A DNA stretch of 64,000 nucleotides, from positions 806,001-870,000 of the forward strand of contig OX044364.1 in assembly GCA_943846735.1 (NCBI GenBank), in the 5' to 3' direction. Both the position numbers and the translations under genes were made by a program. The notes under the pieces are model-generated. The model searched no databases, had not been told where the DNA came from, and saw nothing but the letters and a program-made list of their open reading frames with translations. Positions 46,122-54,732 of the stretch are shown here, one piece after another. Within the stretch, counting starts at the first letter, position 1. Each line of letters opens with the position of its first letter. The DNA comes from CAJQLB01 sp905479065 (GTDB lineage: Bacteria; Bacteroidota; Bacteroidia; Flavobacteriales; Flavobacteriaceae).

Positions 46122-48107
46122 TTGAAACTGCTAGATAGATACATACTTACCACTTATTTAAAAACCTTTTTCAGTGTGTTTATCATACTTATGCTGATTT
46201 TTGTTTTGCAATCTGTTTGGTTATATATTACTGAATTAGCGGGTAAAGATCTCGAAATTGACATCATTGGTAAATTTTTGCTGTTTGTCACACCGAGATT
46301 GGTAGTCTTGGTATTACCACTCACTATTCTACTCGCCTCCATAATGGTTTTTGGCGGTTTTGCTGAAAACTATGAATTTGCAGCTATGAAATCAACGGGT
46401 ATTTCCTTGCAACGGGCCATGCGTGGATTAAGTGTTTTTATTGTTGGCTTATCTATATTGACGTTTTTTTTTGCTAACAATGTCATACCAGCAGCAGAGC
46501 TGAGTTTTCATAATCTAAGACGTAACATCGCCAAAGTAAAACCAGCAATGATTATTGCTGAAGGGCAGTTCAATCAAATAGGAAACATCAACATAAAGGT
46601 AGATGGAAAAAGAGGTGATCGCGGGCAGTATTTAGATAGTGTTATCATTCATCAAAAAAAAGGAAATTTACCAGGTAATCATACCGTTTACATTGCAGAA
46701 ACCGGTGAGCTTACCAGTACTGAAGATTCAGATATTCTACAATTGGTACTTTACAACGGCAATTATTATGATGATTTACAGCCAAAAAAACTTGAAGAGA
46801 AAAGAAAGTACCCAAATGTAAAAAGTGATTATAAAAAACTTACGCTAAACATAAATCTAGAGGCCATTAATAATGTTGATTTTGACAATCAAAATAATTT
46901 CAACAATAAATATACTATGCTCGGTGTAAGGGACCTAGATTACACCATCGACTCTCTAAATGTTCAACAAAATATTGAGTACGGAAATTTTAGCACGAGT
47001 ATGTATAATAGATCTACAGCCTCAACCTTGCATTTGAACATCAAACCTTTAGAAGATAAAGTATTTGAAGACAAAGACTTTATTGGTTTATTTCCCAACA
47101 AAAAAAAAGTACAGCTTTTAGAGCTCGCAATAAATGCTGTAAATAGCACTAATCAAATCATTGCCATTAAGCAAAAGTCCTTTTTTCAAAGTCAAAAAAA
47201 AATTAATATGCATACCATAGCCTTGCATGAGAAGTTTGCAATAGCCATCGCCTGTATTATTTTATTTTTCATTGGAGCACCTCTAGGTGCCCTCATAAAA
47301 AAAGGCGGGATTGGTTTGCCTATCATTATTGCAATCTCATTTTTCTTGACCTATCATTTTATAGGAATTTTCGCTAAAAACAGTGCAGAAGACAATAGCC
47401 TCAACCCAATGATAGCGTCATGGCTATCTACTCTTATCATGCTACCAATTAGTATATATCTGACTAGTAGAGCTACAAAAGATCGCAGCCTTTTAGATCT
47501 TGATGCCATATTCATTCCTTTCAAAAAATTAATTCAAAGAACACAAATCGATAAAACCCCAACCTTAAAAGTTTTCGATGAAAATTCTGAAGCTTTCTTT
47601 CAACTAAATGAATATTCTAACAAAAAACTAATTGATGTATTAAAAAACTATCGCCAATACGGTTTGGGTAGCACTTACAAGAATACAGCTTTACACATTT
47701 TAAATTCGCGAGGAGTGAGTGAACAAGAATTGCGCTTTGGTGGTAATTTAGTCAATGTGACTTATGAGAGCGCGCTACGTTTTAAAAACAATTATGATGA
47801 CAACTCCAAAATCGGACTACTATTTTATGGAGTCTCTATCGTTATGCTTCTTAGTGGTGGTATTTTAAACAACAATAATTTTCCTATCATTGGCAAAATT
47901 TTGATTGGAATTGGTGTTTTCACAACGCTATTTTACATTATAGCTTTTATTAAAACCATTATAAGTCAGTCTAATTTTTACAAAACTCTCAATAAAAAAG
48001 TGATTACGCATAGTATTATTTTTATCATCTTGGGAATTCCTTTATATTTCTTGTACGTTTTATATTTTAATCAAAAAATTAAAGAAGACTTAAAACAGAT
48101 TAAATAG
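46122..48107 (+). CDS. lptF: LptF/LptG-family LPS export permease with long C-terminal extension
   Basis: 661 residues, start TTG 46122, since it gives the family N-terminus KLLDRYILTTYLKTF and no ATG is available. The first 450 residues are a normal LptF/G: two N-terminal helices, a periplasmic jellyroll (about 130-350), and C-terminal helices (LHEKFAIAIACIILFFIGAPLG). Residues 450-661 are an added part with a soluble helical stretch (LKNYRQYGLGSTYKNTALHIL) and three more membrane helices. The enzyme-like role is LPS extraction with LptB. Confidence 0.9.
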   Translation: MKLLDRYILTTYLKTFFSVFIILMLIFVLQSVWLYITELAGKDLEIDIIGKFLLFVTPRLVVLVLPLTILLASIMVFGGFAENYEFAAMKSTGISLQRAMRGLSVFIVGLSILTFFFANNVIPAAELSFHNLRRNIAKVKPAMIIAEGQFNQIGNINIKVDGKRGDRGQYLDSVIIHQKKGNLPGNHTVYIAETGELTSTEDSDILQLVLYNGNYYDDLQPKKLEEKRKYPNVKSDYKKLTLNINLEAINNVDFDNQNNFNNKYTMLGVRDLDYTIDSLNVQQNIEYGNFSTSMYNRSTASTLHLNIKPLEDKVFEDKDFIGLFPNKKKVQLLELAINAVNSTNQIIAIKQKSFFQSQKKINMHTIALHEKFAIAIACIILFFIGAPLGALIKKGGIGLPIIIAISFFLTYHFIGIFAKNSAEDNSLNPMIASWLSTLIMLPISIYLTSRATKDRSLLDLDAIFIPFKKLIQRTQIDKTPTLKVFDENSEAFFQLNEYSNKKLIDVLKNYRQYGLGSTYKNTALHILNSRGVSEQELRFGGNLVNVTYESALRFKNNYDDNSKIGLLFYGVSIVMLLSGGILNNNNFPIIGKILIGIGVFTTLFYIIAFIKTIISQSNFYKTLNKKVITHSIIFIILGIPLYFLYVLYFNQKIKEDLKQIK

Positions 48108-48144
48108 CTTATTTTTTACTATATCTTTGAATTGAAAATTTAAT

Positions 48145-49305
48145 ATGAGTATGGAGTCAGACAGCGTTAATGATACAAATAACATACAACTCAACACCAT
48201 TGAGGAAGCAATCAATGATATTCGTTTAGGTAAAATTATAATTGTTGTCGATGACGAGAATAGAGAAAACGAAGGTGATTTTTTAGCGGCCGCTAGTAAA
48301 ATTACTCCAGAAATGATCAACTTTATGGCAACACACGGACGTGGGTTAATATGTGCCCCACTAACCGAAGACCGTTGCAAATCATTAGATCTTAACATGA
48401 TGGTTCATAATAATACAGATCCGATGGAAACAGCATTTACTGTCTCGGTTGATTTAAGAGGTAACGGCGTTACTACAGGAATTTCTGCTGCGGATCGTTC
48501 AAAAACAATTCAAGCACTAATTAACCCCACCACTAAGAGTTTTGATTTAGCAAGACCTGGACATATTTTCCCATTAGTTGCAAAACAAGGAGGTGTGTTA
48601 CGTCGTACTGGCCATACAGAAGCTGCTATTGATTTTGCAAGACTTGCTGGACTTGAGCCCGCAGGAGTCATTGTGGAAATCATGAACGAAGATGGTACTA
48701 TGGCACGTTTACCTGAGCTCATGATCGTTGCCGAAAGATTCAATCTAAAAATTATTTCAATTGAAGATTTAGTTGCCTATCGCATGGAACACGATTCTTT
48801 AATTGAGAAAAAGGAAGACTTTCAAATTGAAACTAGATTTGGAAGTTATCGTTTAAGAGCGTACAAGCAAACAACTAATAATCAAATACATATAGCACTT
48901 ACAAAAGGAGTATGGGATATTAATGAACCGGTCCTTACCCGTATTAATTCTACCCTTATTAATAATGATATTTTAGGCACGCTAACAAACAATGCAGACA
49001 AGAAATTAGATAGCATGTTTAAGCGGGTTAATGATGCTGGTAAGGGAGCTATAGTTTTCATTAATCAACAAAGCCAATCAATGAATTTGTTAAGCAGACT
49101 TAATATCCTAAACAAGACACAGATAAAAGGCACGGTCGTTAAATCGCCAGCGATAGAAATGGATTCTAGAGATTTTGGTATTGGTGCTCAAATATTACAT
49201 GACCTCAACATCCATAAGCTTCTATTAATTTCTAACAGCGCACAAACCAAACGCGTTGGAATCATTGGTTACGGACTAGAAATTATGGACTACGTGCGTT
49301 ATTAA
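48145..49305 (+). CDS. ribB: 3,4-dihydroxy-2-butanone-4-phosphate synthase fused to a degenerate GTP cyclohydrolase II domain
   Basis: 386 residues. Residues about 15-215 are a complete DHBP synthase (DDENRENEGDFL, GRGLICAPL, RRTGHTEAAIDFARLAG) that makes the four-carbon unit of riboflavin from ribulose 5-phosphate. The C-terminal half aligns with GTP cyclohydrolase II but the three zinc cysteines are gone (the SECLTGD region reads STLINND, the CDCG region reads TNNADK) and the active-site segment is FINQQSQSMNLL. GTP cyclohydrolase activity is unlikely, so a separate ribA should exist elsewhere. A TATCTTTG box lies at 48122-48129. Confidence 0.92.
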   Translation: MSMESDSVNDTNNIQLNTIEEAINDIRLGKIIIVVDDENRENEGDFLAAASKITPEMINFMATHGRGLICAPLTEDRCKSLDLNMMVHNNTDPMETAFTVSVDLRGNGVTTGISAADRSKTIQALINPTTKSFDLARPGHIFPLVAKQGGVLRRTGHTEAAIDFARLAGLEPAGVIVEIMNEDGTMARLPELMIVAERFNLKIISIEDLVAYRMEHDSLIEKKEDFQIETRFGSYRLRAYKQTTNNQIHIALTKGVWDINEPVLTRINSTLINNDILGTLTNNADKKLDSMFKRVNDAGKGAIVFINQQSQSMNLLSRLNILNKTQIKGTVVKSPAIEMDSRDFGIGAQILHDLNIHKLLLISNSAQTKRVGIIGYGLEIMDYVRY

Positions 49306-50498
49306 ATACAGTGTATTTTTATGCAATTTGCCATGTTTAAAGCACGCGCTTGAACTTCTTGTTCAGTCCATGACAACTTAATTAAACAAGATAAATTACG
49401 ACCAATGTAATGATCTGATTGTGAAAAAGTCTTATTCTTTAGTTGTCTCAAACCTTTTACGACCTCTTGCGACAGAGGATATAAACTTTTAATTTCTGAT
49501 AAATGCTGCCATTTCCTTATGTAATGCCAATTATTGTCATAGTAATGAAAACAAGCATCAATGTTACTTTCCTTAAACGACTTTGACACCTGTCTAGTCA
49601 TTTCTATATTTGGTAAAAAGAAATTAAGAAATGCATAACTTTCTTCTCCCCCTACTGGAACAGATCTAAATGTAACTTGGGGTATCTTTGATAAAACATC
49701 CCTAATGATCGTATAATATTTTTTTTGCAAGGCAATAACCTCTTTTAAACGTCGAACTTGTGCTAAACCTACTGCAGCGTGTAATTCTGAAATCCTAAAA
49801 TTGTATCCCAAAAAAGGATGTAATTCCTTGCCTCGATCATTTCCCAAATGATCATGGCCGTGATCACTAAAATAATCAGCGTTTAATTTGTATAATTCAT
49901 TGTTGGTAACAATAGCACCACCTTCACCACATGTGATCGTTTTTACAAAATCGAAAGAAAAACAACCAATATCACCGATACTTCCTAAAGGCTTTCCATC
50001 ATATGTCCCCCCTATGGCTTGACACGCATCCTCTATCAATGTTAATTGATTTTTTTTACAAATATCCTTTAGAGCACCCAAATTTGCCATACTTCCGCAC
50101 ATGTGCACAGGCATAATTGCTTTTGTATTGTTTGTAATTGCATTTTCAACTTTCTTTATATCTAAAGTCAGTGTGTCATCAATATCTACAAGAATCGGGA
50201 TTGCTCCTAACATTAATATGGCCTCAAAACTTGCTACAAATGTAAATGTAGGCATGATAACCTCATCTCCCGCTCCAATTCCAGCAGAGGCCAAAGCAAC
50301 TGAAACTGCAGCAGTACCACTTGATACTAATTGAGCATGCTTGACTTGAAGGGTTTGCTCTAATGCTTGTTCAAGTTCCCTTGCTTTCCAAATATTTTGA
50401 CGCATGTTTTCAAAACCATAGCGCATTAAAACCCCTGTTTCTATAACATCATTTAATTCCTTTCTTTCCTCATTTCCGAACAATTCAAATCCTGGCAT
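49302..50498 (-). CDS. DegT/DnrJ/EryC1/StrS-family aminotransferase
   Basis: 398 residues. Fold-type I PLP enzyme of the sugar aminotransferase class. Features: VSSGTAAVSVALASAGIGAGDEVIMPTFTF, EDACQAIGGTYDGKPLGSIGD, PLP Lys186 in SFDFVKTITCGEGGA, and GYNFRISELHAAVGLAQ. Relatives aminate keto-sugars for surface polysaccharides or secondary metabolites. No glycosyltransferase or sugar-nucleotide gene is next to it, so the product is unknown. The stop overlaps the ribB stop by four bases. Confidence 0.9.
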   Translation of the reverse strand: MPGFELFGNEERKELNDVIETGVLMRYGFENMRQNIWKARELEQALEQTLQVKHAQLVSSGTAAVSVALASAGIGAGDEVIMPTFTFVASFEAILMLGAIPILVDIDDTLTLDIKKVENAITNNTKAIMPVHMCGSMANLGALKDICKKNQLTLIEDACQAIGGTYDGKPLGSIGDIGCFSFDFVKTITCGEGGAIVTNNELYKLNADYFSDHGHDHLGNDRGKELHPFLGYNFRISELHAAVGLAQVRRLKEVIALQKKYYTIIRDVLSKIPQVTFRSVPVGGEESYAFLNFFLPNIEMTRQVSKSFKESNIDACFHYYDNNWHYIRKWQHLSEIKSLYPLSQEVVKGLRQLKNKTFSQSDHYIGRNLSCLIKLSWTEQEVQARALNMANCIKIHCI

Positions 50499-50656
50499 AA
50501 CCTATAAATAATTTAACACTTACATATCAAAATTACGATATTAAAGCTCATTCAGAAAAAGAAACCATCAAATTCATTACAAAAAATTTTGCTTGGTCAA
50601 ACATGTTCCAATTTCTCAGAGTTTTGTACTTTCGTTTGAAACAAACATATATTTAA

Positions 50657-51040
50657 ATGAAAAAATCACAAGTGTTTTTAGGATTAATTGCCCTTATTGT
50701 TGTTTTTAGTTGTGGCTCTTTAAAAAAAACTATTAAAGTAGATCCTTATATTGGGAATTGGAGCCTATTGATAGAAGACACACCGCAGGGTGACATTGCC
50801 ACTAATCTCGTTATTTCCATGATGGAAGATGGAAATTACTCAGGTACATTAAGCTCTGATATGGGATCTTTTGAATTAGATGATTTTGAAATTATTGAAC
50901 AAAAAATGTCAGGAACTTTTTATTATCAACAGATAGATTTTGATGTGACCGGTACTTTTGAAGATATGAGTTTTAAAGGCTATGTTTCTGGTATGGGTGA
51001 AGATTTTAAGGCTAATGGTAAAAAGCTTATTGAAGAGTAA
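50657..51040 (+). CDS. Small lipoprotein, lipocalin-like beta fold
   Basis: 127 residues. Lipobox VVFSC (Cys19). The body is short beta strands beginning IGNWSLLIED, with SGTLSSDMGSFELDDFEI, MSGTFYYQQIDFDVTGTF and SFKGYVSGMG, a GxW start and repeating strand-turn pattern like small lipocalin-like domains. No specific family recognised. Monocistronic. Confidence 0.75.
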   Translation: MKKSQVFLGLIALIVVFSCGSLKKTIKVDPYIGNWSLLIEDTPQGDIATNLVISMMEDGNYSGTLSSDMGSFELDDFEIIEQKMSGTFYYQQIDFDVTGTFEDMSFKGYVSGMGEDFKANGKKLIEE

Positions 51041-51365
51041 TTTTCTTTAATTTAAAATTGTGATACCTTGAGAATTCGCTTTCTTCATTCTTAAATATTA
51101 GTTTTAGTTTTTAAAGAGGAAAAAGACACGTGCAACTGGATTCTATTGACCTCATATTCCCTTCCCAAGTATCGCAAATTTTGTAACTGTTACTTTTTGC
51201 GCTATTTTTTGTTTTTGCTTTTTCTACTAAATAAAACACTAAATATTAAATTTATTTATCACAATAATGATACTTTAGTTTTTTTAATTGAAAAATGGAT
51301 AACAACAGAATCATCAAAACTTTGTAAAATAAATCATTTTTTATTAACCAATACCTTTTAGATAA
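51041..51365. other. Gene-free region before the GNAT gene
   Basis: 325 bases, very A+T rich. An open frame of about 70 codons exists in it, but its composition (Leu/Phe/Lys) and lack of a start context make it unconvincing. No hairpin, tRNA or TAnnTTTG box was recognised. Confidence 0.45.
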
Positions 51366-51830
51366 TTGAACCCATGTTCTAATAAAATAAAAATAATAAG
51401 AACAAATTCTCAGCATTTAGAATTTAAAAAACTTGTGAAATCACTAAATTTAGATCTCGCAGGCAGAGATGGAGCAACTCATCTTTTAGCAGAATTTAAT
51501 GATATTTCTAATTTAAATTATGTTGTTTTAGCATTGATGAAAAGCAAAGTAATTGGTTGCGGAGCAATCTCCAAACATAATTTTAATTCCATGGAGATTA
51601 AAAGAATGTACGTTTCTCCCGAGGCAAGAGGTCAAAGAGTTGGTGATAAGATTTTATATGAATTAGAAAACTGGTCTAAAGAGTTAGGAAATTCTAGGTG
51701 CGTGCTTTTTATGGGATCAAAACAACCTGAAGCAAGTAAACTCTATCAAAGAAACAATTATGGTTCTACTGATAAATACGGTAAGCTCAAGGACATTCCT
51801 GACAGTATATGTCTTGCAAAAGATTTGTAA
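51366..51830 (+). CDS. GNAT-family N-acetyltransferase
   Basis: 154 residues, start TTG 51366 (no earlier ATG, and the next ATG would delete the first strand). Acetyl-CoA motif A is clear: EIKRMYVSPEARGQRVGDKILYELE, where the RGQRVG loop binds the pyrophosphate. A Tyr-rich C-terminal part (YQRNNYGSTDKYGKL) completes the fold. Substrate unknown. Surrounded by small accessory genes. Confidence 0.88.
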   Translation: MNPCSNKIKIIRTNSQHLEFKKLVKSLNLDLAGRDGATHLLAEFNDISNLNYVVLALMKSKVIGCGAISKHNFNSMEIKRMYVSPEARGQRVGDKILYELENWSKELGNSRCVLFMGSKQPEASKLYQRNNYGSTDKYGKLKDIPDSICLAKDL

Positions 51831-51979
51831 ATAAATACAGTGGAGCCATTATTATAGGTCGTAATGATTTAATGCTTAATAAAAGGAATAATTAATAGCT
51901 AACTTTAAACAGAATGTGATTCCGATAGATTCCAATAAACAACACTCTTTACCTACGATAAGAAGTATTTATACCAGAC

Positions 51980-52708
51980 ATGCTAAAACTTAATCAGAAC
52001 AGAATATTTTTGAGAGCTAATTGGTTAAGGCTAGCATCTGCCAATTATATTGTTGATCCTGAAATACTTAAAAAACACATACCTAAGGGTACAATCCTAG
52101 AGGCATATAATGGTAAACACTATGTGAGCCTTGTGGCATTTAGATATTGTGAGACGCGCCTTCTAAATGTTCGTGTACCATATCATAATATTTTTGAGGA
52201 GATCAACTTACGTTTTTATGTGAAAAGAGAAATTACTCCCGGAAACTGGAGATCCGAAGTTGCTTTCACCAAATTATTTTTTCCAAAAACAGCACTTACT
52301 CTTGTAGCTAAATACATCTATAAAGAGAACTATGAAACAAAAAAAATGAGACACGAATGGTCTGAGAATAATCATGAATTATTCACATCATATGGGCTAA
52401 AGAAAAACCGCTGGCATGATTTTGAGCTTGTGAGCACAAAAAAAAGTAATCCAATTAATTTAAACACCTCTGAACATTTTTTTTCTAAGCATTTTTGGGG
52501 TACTTCTAAAATTAATCCTAATTCTTGTACCATTTACAAGATTGATCATACTGACTGGGAATCGCATAAGGTTATTAGCTCAAAAATAACTTTTGATTTT
52601 AATACCGTTTTTGGGGATGAATTTAAGTATTTGACAAATGTTGAACCTCACTCAATCAACTTATTCAATGGATCTGAAGTTTTTGTTCATAAGAAAAAAA
52701 CAGTTTGA
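51980..52708 (+). CDS. DUF2071 (YqjF-like) protein
   Basis: 242 residues. Matches DUF2071: RANWLRLASANYIVDPEILKKHIP near the N-terminus, VSLVAFRYCETRLLNVRVPYH, and a central NLRFYVKREITPG strand pair, a pattern of two acetoacetate-decarboxylase-like domains. No enzymatic role is established. No signal peptide. It stands alone. Confidence 0.85.
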   Translation: MLKLNQNRIFLRANWLRLASANYIVDPEILKKHIPKGTILEAYNGKHYVSLVAFRYCETRLLNVRVPYHNIFEEINLRFYVKREITPGNWRSEVAFTKLFFPKTALTLVAKYIYKENYETKKMRHEWSENNHELFTSYGLKKNRWHDFELVSTKKSNPINLNTSEHFFSKHFWGTSKINPNSCTIYKIDHTDWESHKVISSKITFDFNTVFGDEFKYLTNVEPHSINLFNGSEVFVHKKKTV

Positions 52709-52845
52709 AAATGACTGTTAACACCTTTAAAGTAGGGCATAATTTTAAAACTATTTTTCATGGACTTAATCTCTATAATTTTGTAATTTTTTCATATGAC
52801 CTATTTAATAATTCTCAAATGGAATTTTCTTCTGTCCAATATTTT

Positions 52846-53985
52846 TTATTGAATTGATGGTTTTTTTGCATGCTTGCAAAATTTTACACCGATTTCATGA
52901 CCAATTAATACTAACTTTTCTGCTGCTTTGGCTATAGCTTCCTCAACAGATTTTGATTTACTCAAAACTGTATAAACTTTTTTAAGTTCAAGTGACTTTG
53001 AAATAGGTAAATCAACATCACCACACACTGCAATAATTGGTTTTTTATTTTTTTTAGCTAGTTGACAAACACCACTGATGACTTTACCTTCTTCTGTTTG
53101 AATATCTAATTTCCCTTCCCCTGTTATCACTAAATCACACTCCTTAATCAATGTTTCTAATTGAGTAATTTCTATGAAGTTTTGAATACCTGAAAGTAAT
53201 TGTGCCCCGAGAAAAGCAAAAGCGCCTCCACCAACTCCACCGGCTGCACCTGCTCCAGGGATATCAGAAATATTAGGCAAATCATGTTCAAGTAATTTTG
53301 ATGATAAATTGACTAAACCTTGGTTTAATTGTTCAATTTCAATTGAACTTGCACCTTTTTGAACACCATAAATATAAGCTGCCCCATTTTTACCATACAA
53401 TAAGGTATTGACATCACAAATTACTTTCACTTGGACTTCTTTAGTCTTAAAAAGCACCTCACTGTCATCTATTCGGTTAATTAATAAAAGATTTTGCCCT
53501 ATAGGTGATAGTAAATTTTCGCAGGCATCAAAAAATCGATACCCTAAAGCTGAGGCTATGCCAATTCCTCCGTCATTTGTTGCACTTCCACCGATAAATA
53601 GATTAATGGTTGTTGCTCCTTTTTGTATGGCATCAGCAATTAATTCACCCGTACCAAAAGAAGACGTAAACATGCAATTACGCTCTTCTTCCTTTAATAA
53701 AACCAAGCCAGATGCAGATGACATTTCAATATAAGCTATCTTTTGAGAACGATAATAAGTTGATTTTATGGGGCGAAATAAAGGGTCATTTACAAGTAGT
53801 TCAACAGGCTTTAAATTTAAATAATAATTTATTGTTTGTAATGAACCATCTCCCCCATCTGCCATCGGACAAGCTGTAATGTCTAGACTAGAGTTACTCT
53901 TTTTCAGTCCTTTTGCAAGGGCATTACAAACTTCGATAGCGCTTAAAGAACCTTTAAATTTATCGGGAGAAATTAAAATTTTCAT
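52846..53985 (-). CDS. glxK: Glycerate kinase (GlxK/type II class)
   Basis: 379 residues. N-terminus ISPDKFKGSLSAIEVCNAL is diagnostic of the GlxK class, with CPMADGGDGSLQT, GGSATNDGGIGIASALGYRF and PGAGAAGGVGGG. These enzymes phosphorylate D-glycerate, usually at the 2-position, sending it into lower glycolysis. It is 75 bases downstream of tetR on the same strand. Across the operator, a tartrate/D-malate dehydrogenase can produce D-glycerate from meso-tartrate, so the kinase fits as the last step of the locus. Confidence 0.93.
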   Translation of the reverse strand: MKILISPDKFKGSLSAIEVCNALAKGLKKSNSSLDITACPMADGGDGSLQTINYYLNLKPVELLVNDPLFRPIKSTYYRSQKIAYIEMSSASGLVLLKEEERNCMFTSSFGTGELIADAIQKGATTINLFIGGSATNDGGIGIASALGYRFFDACENLLSPIGQNLLLINRIDDSEVLFKTKEVQVKVICDVNTLLYGKNGAAYIYGVQKGASSIEIEQLNQGLVNLSSKLLEHDLPNISDIPGAGAAGGVGGGAFAFLGAQLLSGIQNFIEITQLETLIKECDLVITGEGKLDIQTEEGKVISGVCQLAKKNKKPIIAVCGDVDLPISKSLELKKVYTVLSKSKSVEEAIAKAAEKLVLIGHEIGVKFCKHAKKPSIQ

Positions 53986-54060
53986 CTTTAACTTTATTTA
54001 GAAGCTTAGCCATTTTTTTACATCTAGTATTACTAACCTTTACCCAAGTAATGACATAAA

Positions 54061-54672
54061 CTATGGGTTTGTAATTATCTTTTGAATCATCCATTTCCAC
54101 ATTTCTTGAATACTTCCATTTTCTAAACCACAAATATCTTTTAATATGGAAACAGATTCTATGCCCATTAAAAGACTTATTGCGTTAACCATTTTATCAA
54201 ATGTTTCTTTTGAAATCTCTTTTTTTAAAGGTAGAAGTGCCTCGGCTATCAATAGAATTCTTTTTCCTCCTCTCGAATAATTTTTCTTATCTCGAACGGA
54301 ATTCTGCATTATTGCACCTAAATATAATCGAAATACATCTTCATTTGTAGTCAAAACCTCAAAATGATAATCAATTAATTTTTCAATCCGTGCATTTAAA
54401 TTGCATACATCAATATCACCAAACAAATCATCTTTATCCATCAAGCCTCTTTGTAAAGACGCTTCTTTTAATAAGATATCCTTATTTGAAAAATAGCGAT
54501 ATGCTGTTGCCTTAGATATACCCGCCACTAGAGCCACTTGCTCTACACTAATATTTTCACCCTTAACTAACATCTTCTTAGCAGTTGCCAATAGTAACTC
54601 ACGCGTTTTTCTTTTCTGACCTATACGTCCTGATTCTAAATAATCTTCCTCTTTGTGAGACTTTTTTCTCAT
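54061..54672 (-). CDS. TetR/AcrR-family repressor of the tartrate-like locus
   Basis: 203 residues. A basic N-terminus (KKSHKEED) precedes a TetR helix-turn-helix (about 26-70, ISVEQVALVAGISKATAYRYFSNKDIL). The remainder is an all-helical ligand domain. It is divergent from the hydrolase-dehydrogenase-transporter genes, and one of two operator-like repeats covers its own start codon, implying autoregulation and control of both arms. The ligand is likely the pathway substrate or a product; unknown. Confidence 0.9.
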   Translation of the reverse strand: MRKKSHKEEDYLESGRIGQKRKTRELLLATAKKMLVKGENISVEQVALVAGISKATAYRYFSNKDILLKEASLQRGLMDKDDLFGDIDVCNLNARIEKLIDYHFEVLTTNEDVFRLYLGAIMQNSVRDKKNYSRGGKRILLIAEALLPLKKEISKETFDKMVNAISLLMGIESVSILKDICGLENGSIQEMWKWMIQKIITNP

Positions 54673-54708
54673 AAGTTTTATATATTTGTGAGACTTTCGT
54701 CTTATAAG
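54652..54708. promoter_or_regulatory. Twin TetR operator over a divergent promoter
   Basis: Two 24-base copies, 54652-54675 and 54685-54708, start points 33 bases apart (three turns of helix), both of the form TTTGTGAGACTTT followed by a reverse half (TTCTCATAAG or GTCTTATAAG). Each has an imperfect palindrome (TGAGAC with GTCTTA or TTCTCA). A plus-strand TATATTTG box (54681-54688) overlaps copy 2, a minus-strand TAACTTTG box (54718-54711) lies beside it, and copy 1 overlaps the tetR ATG. Confidence 0.72.
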
Positions 54709-54732
54709 TACAAAGTTATAAATAATTTACAG

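Noticed and set aside
50627..50634. TACTTTCG near the small lipoprotein start as a -7 box
   Set aside because: It deviates from TAnnTTTG at a key base and no TTG lies at the right distance; I could not support it as a promoter.
51146..51361. 71-codon frame before the GNAT gene
   Set aside because: Composition is that of random A+T-rich DNA, and it ends just before a convincing gene with no supporting signal.
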